Shown here in pieces: positions 14,839-18,620 of a stretch of DNA of 18,620 bases. Position numbers and translations under genes: made by a program. The stretch lies in assembly GCA_049662565.1 (NCBI GenBank), contig JBATBW010000113.1, positions 1 through 18,620 on the forward strand, read 5' to 3'. The notes beneath the pieces were generated by a model that did no database searches, had not been told where the DNA came from, and saw only the letters and a list, made by a program, of their open reading frames with translations. The stretch comes from JBATBW01 sp049662565. Lineage in GTDB: Bacteria > Bacillota_I > Bacilli_A > Erysipelotrichales > Erysipelotrichaceae. Each line of letters starts with the position of its first letter. The stretch's first letter is position 1.

Positions 14839-17754
14839 CTATTCTCCTGTCGTGAAATCTAATGCATCTTTTAACTTAACATTTAATACCATCGACACAC
14901 CAGTATTATTCATTGTGATTCCATATAAACTATCACATCTTTCCATTGTTCCTGAACGATGGGTAACCACAATAAATTGTGATTTATCACTTAACTTTTG
15001 TAGATAATCCGCAAAACGTTCAACATTTGCCGTATCTAAAGCTGCCTCTACTTCATCTAAGATACATAAAGGAACCGGTTTAACTTGTAAAATGGCAAAT
15101 AAAACACATAAAGCAATTAAACTCTTTTCACCACCACTAAACAAACGAATATTACTCACCGATTTACCCTTAGGTTGGATATTTATTTCAATACCAGCGG
15201 TTAAGATATCTTCACTATCCAAAGACAAACTAGCTTTACCACCACCAAATAATTCATTAAATACCAATGGTAATTGTTCATTAATCTTATCAAAAGTCGT
15301 AATAAACTGTTCGCTCATTACTTTATCCATATCATTGATAATTTTTAATAATTGATCCTTGCTATCTTCTAATTCACTCTTGTTTTTAGTTAAGAATTCA
15401 TAACGTTCTTTTACAACCGCAAATTCTTCCGGTGCATCAATATTAACACTACCAAGTTTATTAATCTCATAACGTAAAGTGTTTACCTGTTCTTTGGCTA
15501 AATCATCCACCTCTTTCGCTAAAGGAATCGCTTTTTCAAAAGTCATTTCATAATTAGCAGATAACGTTTGTAATAAATTGTCCAATTTTGATTCTTGTTT
15601 AGCTTGATCAATTTTTAATTGTGACAATTGATTGTTATAGGTAATATACTCTTGGCGCAATTGACGAATTTGTTGTTGCTTACCATCAACTTCACCACTT
15701 AACTTCATCTTTTGTTCCCTTCTACTACGAATAGTAGAAGTTAATTCATCTTTTTGTTGATATAGATGGTTGATTTCTTCTAATAATTCACTATCAAATT
15801 CTTGCGCATTAATTATATTCAAATCAACTTTTTCCATCTCTAATTCATTTTTTATTTGATTAACTTTAGCTTCTTTCGCATTAACCACCATTTGTAAGGA
15901 AGACAAATCGATTTTTAATTGAACTAGTTCATTATCATTATCAATAACTTTAGCTTGTTTCTTATTCAATAAATCATTAAGATTTAATAAAGTATTATTC
16001 AAATCTTCAATCTTCTCATTAACTAAAGTTAATTGTTTATCACTTTGTAATAAACTATTGGAATTCTTATTACGACCACCGCTCATCGACCCGCCAATAT
16101 GGACAATTTCACCATCTAAAGTGACAATTTTAATGCTATGTTTTAATCGACGACTCAATTCGTTAGCGTTTTTCAAAGTATCACAAATAATTGTATTACC
16201 TAATAAATAATTAATTAATAAACTAAACTTATCTTCACTCCAGACAAAATCACTTGCAACACCAATAAAGCCTTGGGTATTTTGCGCAATAAATAAATTT
16301 TCTTTGAAAATTAATCTTTCCTTTAACACACTCATTGGCAAGAAAGTAGCTTTGCCACAACTATTACTCTTCAAATAATTAATCGCATGGCGGGCCGCTT
16401 CTTCATTTTTAGTGACAATATTATATAAACTATTACCTAAAGCCGCCTCAATAGCTTGTTCAAAAGTATCTAAGGGTTTTACAATATTAATTACTACACC
16501 CATAATATCAATTAAAGACTTATTATCCATTACCGCCGCAACACCTTGTTGATGCGCTAATGGCTTACTAATAATATTTTCTAATACCGCTTTATCTTTT
16601 TCATATGAAGATAATAACTCTCTTTTTTGCTTAACAACCGATAATTGATTTTCATAATCATTAGTTAAATCTTGTTTTAAATCAAATAACATTTTTTCTT
16701 TAGTCGATAAATCATCAAATCGTTTTTGCCGATCTTGTAAATCCAATAAATTTTCCTGATATTCTTTAATTTTAAGATCTAAATTATTACCTTTATTAGC
16801 TTTTTCTAAAGCATACTTTTGTTTTTGTTCAAACTCGAATTTTTGAGTTTCCTTATTTTGAATTTGTTGCATCACTTTAAACAACTTTTCTTGTAAAGTG
16901 TTAATTTCTTTATCTAAGTTATTAATAATACTTTTTTGATTAAAACAAAAATTATCAAAAACGTTACTAGTAGTTTCATTAGTAACAATAATTGAATCTA
17001 ATTCCATAATACTATTATTAAGATTCGCAAGTTTATTATTAATTATATGAATATCACTAACAATAACACTTACTTCAATTTCTTCTAATTGTTTCTTTAA
17101 ATCTAAATATTTGATCGCTTTTTCTGCTTGCCTTTTTAATGGTTGATACTGATTATCTAATTCATTAATAATATCTTGTAAACGATCTAAGTTTTCACTC
17201 GTTCTTTCTAACTTACTTAATGTTTCGATTTTTCTTTTCTTATATTTACTAACACCAGCTGCATCTTCAAAAATAGCACGACGTTCAATCGGTTTTGCCA
17301 TCGCAAAATCAACAATATTACCTTGGCTAATGATAGATAAAGAATCTTTACCCAAACCTGTATCTAATATTAGATCAATAATATCCTTTAAACGACATAA
17401 AGTATGATTAATATAATACTCATTTTCCGAACTAATACGCGAAATCTTCCTTGTTAAAGCCACTTCATCATAATCAATATTGAAAGTATGATTAGAGTTA
17501 TCAAAAACTAAAGTAACGCAAGCAAAATTAACCTTATTGCGATTCTCACTACCATTAAAAATAATATCAGAGCTAACTTTACCCCTTAATTCCTTAATAG
17601 ATTGTTCCCCTAATACCCATCTAATCGCATCACTAATATTACTTTTACCACAACCATTAGGTCCAACTATTCCAATAATATTATCATTAAATTCAATATT
17701 TACTTTATCAGCGAACGACTTAAATCCTTGCATTTCAATTCTTTTTAGAAACAT
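14839..17754 (-). CDS. smc: Chromosome segregation protein SMC (short-armed)
   Basis: The ATPase of the bacterial SMC-ScpAB condensin, which loops and separates sister chromosomes. The 971 aa protein contains an N-terminal head with Walker A GPNGCGKSN (31-39) and the ISQGNIVDF and EDAAGVSKYKKRK region (142-174). Next come a coiled coil of about 170-400 and the hinge at about 400-560, ending IGGSMSGG. The return coiled coil is about 565-820. The C-terminal head has signature LFSGGEKS (871-878), Walker B CILDEVEAALD (897-907) and a late THRSGTM (931-937). Each arm is about 100 residues shorter than in B. subtilis SMC (about 1186 aa total). Heads and hinge look intact, so this is an arm-length difference and not a truncation; Mollicutes SMCs are of similar size. 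It starts with ATG and GGGGTG at 17760-17765, and is the first gene of the operon. Confidence 0.97.
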   Translation of the reverse strand: MFLKRIEMQGFKSFADKVNIEFNDNIIGIVGPNGCGKSNISDAIRWVLGEQSIKELRGKVSSDIIFNGSENRNKVNFACVTLVFDNSNHTFNIDYDEVALTRKISRISSENEYYINHTLCRLKDIIDLILDTGLGKDSLSIISQGNIVDFAMAKPIERRAIFEDAAGVSKYKKRKIETLSKLERTSENLDRLQDIINELDNQYQPLKRQAEKAIKYLDLKKQLEEIEVSVIVSDIHIINNKLANLNNSIMELDSIIVTNETTSNVFDNFCFNQKSIINNLDKEINTLQEKLFKVMQQIQNKETQKFEFEQKQKYALEKANKGNNLDLKIKEYQENLLDLQDRQKRFDDLSTKEKMLFDLKQDLTNDYENQLSVVKQKRELLSSYEKDKAVLENIISKPLAHQQGVAAVMDNKSLIDIMGVVINIVKPLDTFEQAIEAALGNSLYNIVTKNEEAARHAINYLKSNSCGKATFLPMSVLKERLIFKENLFIAQNTQGFIGVASDFVWSEDKFSLLINYLLGNTIICDTLKNANELSRRLKHSIKIVTLDGEIVHIGGSMSGGRNKNSNSLLQSDKQLTLVNEKIEDLNNTLLNLNDLLNKKQAKVIDNDNELVQLKIDLSSLQMVVNAKEAKVNQIKNELEMEKVDLNIINAQEFDSELLEEINHLYQQKDELTSTIRSRREQKMKLSGEVDGKQQQIRQLRQEYITYNNQLSQLKIDQAKQESKLDNLLQTLSANYEMTFEKAIPLAKEVDDLAKEQVNTLRYEINKLGSVNIDAPEEFAVVKERYEFLTKNKSELEDSKDQLLKIINDMDKVMSEQFITTFDKINEQLPLVFNELFGGGKASLSLDSEDILTAGIEINIQPKGKSVSNIRLFSGGEKSLIALCVLFAILQVKPVPLCILDEVEAALDTANVERFADYLQKLSDKSQFIVVTHRSGTMERCDSLYGITMNNTGVSMVLNVKLKDALDFTTGE

Positions 17755-17776
17755 ATATACACCCCATCACTTTATA

Positions 17777-17805
17777 ATTATATAATAAATATTGATATAT
17801 TCCAA
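17777..17805 (-). promoter_or_regulatory. Promoter of the smc operon
   Basis: TTGGAA (-35, 17800-17805; 4 of 6), a 17-base spacer and a perfect TATAAT (-10, 17777-17782). A start near 17770 would give a leader of about 16 bases, just enough to include the smc ribosome binding site. The region is AT-rich, so chance matches are possible. Confidence 0.6.
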
Positions 17806-17824
17806 CAACCAATAAACACACAAT

Positions 17825-17854
17825 AAAAAAAGAAAATATTAATTTTCTTTTTTT
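17825..17854 (-). terminator. A/T-rich terminator-like hairpin after the HAD phosphatase gene
   Basis: Arms 17842-17854 and 17825-17837 are perfect complements (13 bp, but only one G-C pair) around a 4-base loop that includes the stop codon. The 3' arm itself supplies the T run. It is weak compared with the other terminators here, but it is correctly placed. Confidence 0.55.
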
Positions 17855-18620
17855 AATAAATATTTATTGATATAATCCGCAAAACCATCTTCATCATTGG
17901 ATTTATCACTTATGACATCTGCAACAGCTAAAGTATCACTACTACCATTACATAAGCAAATACCTCTACCACTAATCTTCAACATTTCATTATCATTAGT
18001 TGTATCCCCAAAAGCCCAAACATCTTTTAAATCAAGATGATTAATTAGACAAAACTTTTCTAAAGCGACCGCTTTAGATATATCTTTATGAGAAAATTCA
18101 AATAATGTTTCTTGTGTTTTAAAACCCTTGTAATTATCTAAAGGATGATAATTAAAATATTTTTCAACTTGCACCATGGTCTCTTTCGAAACTCGAAACA
18201 TAATCTTCGCATTATCATTTTCATAAAATTGATCATCACTAGTCGCAACAACTACTTCTTTACGACTCTTAGTTCCGGATAAATGCATGATTTCATCATC
18301 TACTTTCGCAAGTATATGATGGTCGCGATAAATAAATGGATTACTATCAAATTGTTTCATCAACTCAAACACTTCTTTAATCCATTCTTTTTTCATCAAA
18401 CAATACTCATTAGTTGTGTGATTGATATTATCAAACAGTACACTACCATTTAAACCAATTAAAACATCAAATTGTCGATCAAAACCCCAATCCAAATAAT
18501 AATTAGTAATTTCATCAAGTGGTCTACCACTCGCAATACCAAATAAGATGCCTTTATCCCGAATTTCATTAATAACCTTAAATGTTTCATTAGTTAAAAT
18601 ACGGTCATTATTTATTAAAG
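17839..18620 (-). CDS. Cof-type HAD-IIB family phosphatase (5' end cut by right window edge)
   Basis: The reading frame stays open from the TAA at 17839 to the window edge, giving 259 residues. The visible start, LINNDRILTNETFKVINEIR, is the stretch just after the nucleophile motif DxDGTL, so only about ten to fifteen residues including the catalytic Asp are missing. Motif II is IASGRPLDEI. Residues LIGLNGSVLFD match the usual 'vi..NGa.i.d' of Cof proteins. The conserved Lys region reads HKDISKAVALEKF and motif IV is FGDTTNDNEML. The type IIB cap lies between motifs II and III. Such proteins dephosphorylate sugar phosphates, flavin or pyridoxal phosphates; the substrate cannot be told from sequence. 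A TTG at 18493-18495 is internal and not the start. A terminator-like hairpin overlaps the stop. Confidence 0.9.
   Translation of the reverse strand, partial: LINNDRILTNETFKVINEIRDKGILFGIASGRPLDEITNYYLDWGFDRQFDVLIGLNGSVLFDNINHTTNEYCLMKKEWIKEVFELMKQFDSNPFIYRDHHILAKVDDEIMHLSGTKSRKEVVVATSDDQFYENDNAKIMFRVSKETMVQVEKYFNYHPLDNYKGFKTQETLFEFSHKDISKAVALEKFCLINHLDLKDVWAFGDTTNDNEMLKISGRGICLCNGSSDTLAVADVISDKSNDEDGFADYINKYLLKKEN

Noticed and set aside
18493..18495. TTG as start of the HAD phosphatase
   Set aside because: The frame stays open to the window edge and encodes the conserved SGRP motif upstream of it, so the true start lies outside the window.
1..18620. UGA read as Trp (mycoplasma code)
   Set aside because: The long genes are intact under the standard code, with Trp written TGG at conserved positions such as the SMC IRWVLGEQ motif. 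AGG also stands for a conserved Arg in SMC (ELRGKV), so no AGG reassignment is indicated.
1..18620. CRISPR arrays, insertion sequences, phage genes, tRNA or rRNA genes
   Set aside because: No regularly spaced repeats, transposase or phage proteins were seen. All intergenic gaps are short and accounted for by promoters, leaders, a riboswitch and terminators.

Overview
This is an AT-rich window (roughly 30% GC by eye) in which every recognisable gene lies on the minus strand. The content points to a low-GC Firmicute close to the Erysipelotrichia or Mollicutes-related Bacilli. The supporting signs are a SAM-I (S-box) riboswitch on metK, an L27 with the Firmicutes cleavable N-terminal extension next to its Prp protease, a short (971 aa) SMC like those of Mollicutes, and rplU-prp-rpmA-obg without spo0B. 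UGA is not read as Trp in the intact genes, so this is not a typical UGA=Trp mycoplasma. The lineage is an inference from gene content.

Layout in transcription order, right to left. (1) 17839-18620: a Cof-type HAD phosphatase, cut by the right window edge and ending at an A/T-rich terminator. (2) 9773-17754: a compact run starting at a promoter near 17777-17805, with smc, ftsY, ylxM, ackA, an NrnA-like DHH phosphoesterase and an unrecognised membrane-anchored protein. Junctions overlap or are a few bases apart, and the run ends in a strong palindromic terminator. It combines chromosome organisation, SRP-dependent membrane targeting, acetate/ATP metabolism and nucleotide or RNA turnover. (3) 3947-9695: dnaE, an OmpR-type response regulator, its histidine kinase and a DUF554 membrane protein, all coupled. 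No terminator is visible at the end, so transcripts would run into the metK riboswitch. (4) 2589-3944: a promoter, a complete S-box with antiterminator and terminator, then metK. (5) 221-2585: a promoter abutting the metK stop, a structured leader of the L21 type, then rplU, prp and rpmA, a terminator, and obg followed by a second terminator. (6) 1-169: the 5' end of ruvA, cut by the left edge.

Most of this is housekeeping core genome. I saw no mobile element, CRISPR array, tRNA or rRNA, and no gene-free stretch longer than about 210 bases. I did not find an obviously new multi-gene system. The points most worth a second look are the uncharacterised membrane protein ending the smc operon, the two-component system coupled to a DUF554 protein behind dnaE, a DnaE whose PHP metal ligands appear lost, the short SMC arms, and the regulatory RNAs before metK and rplU.
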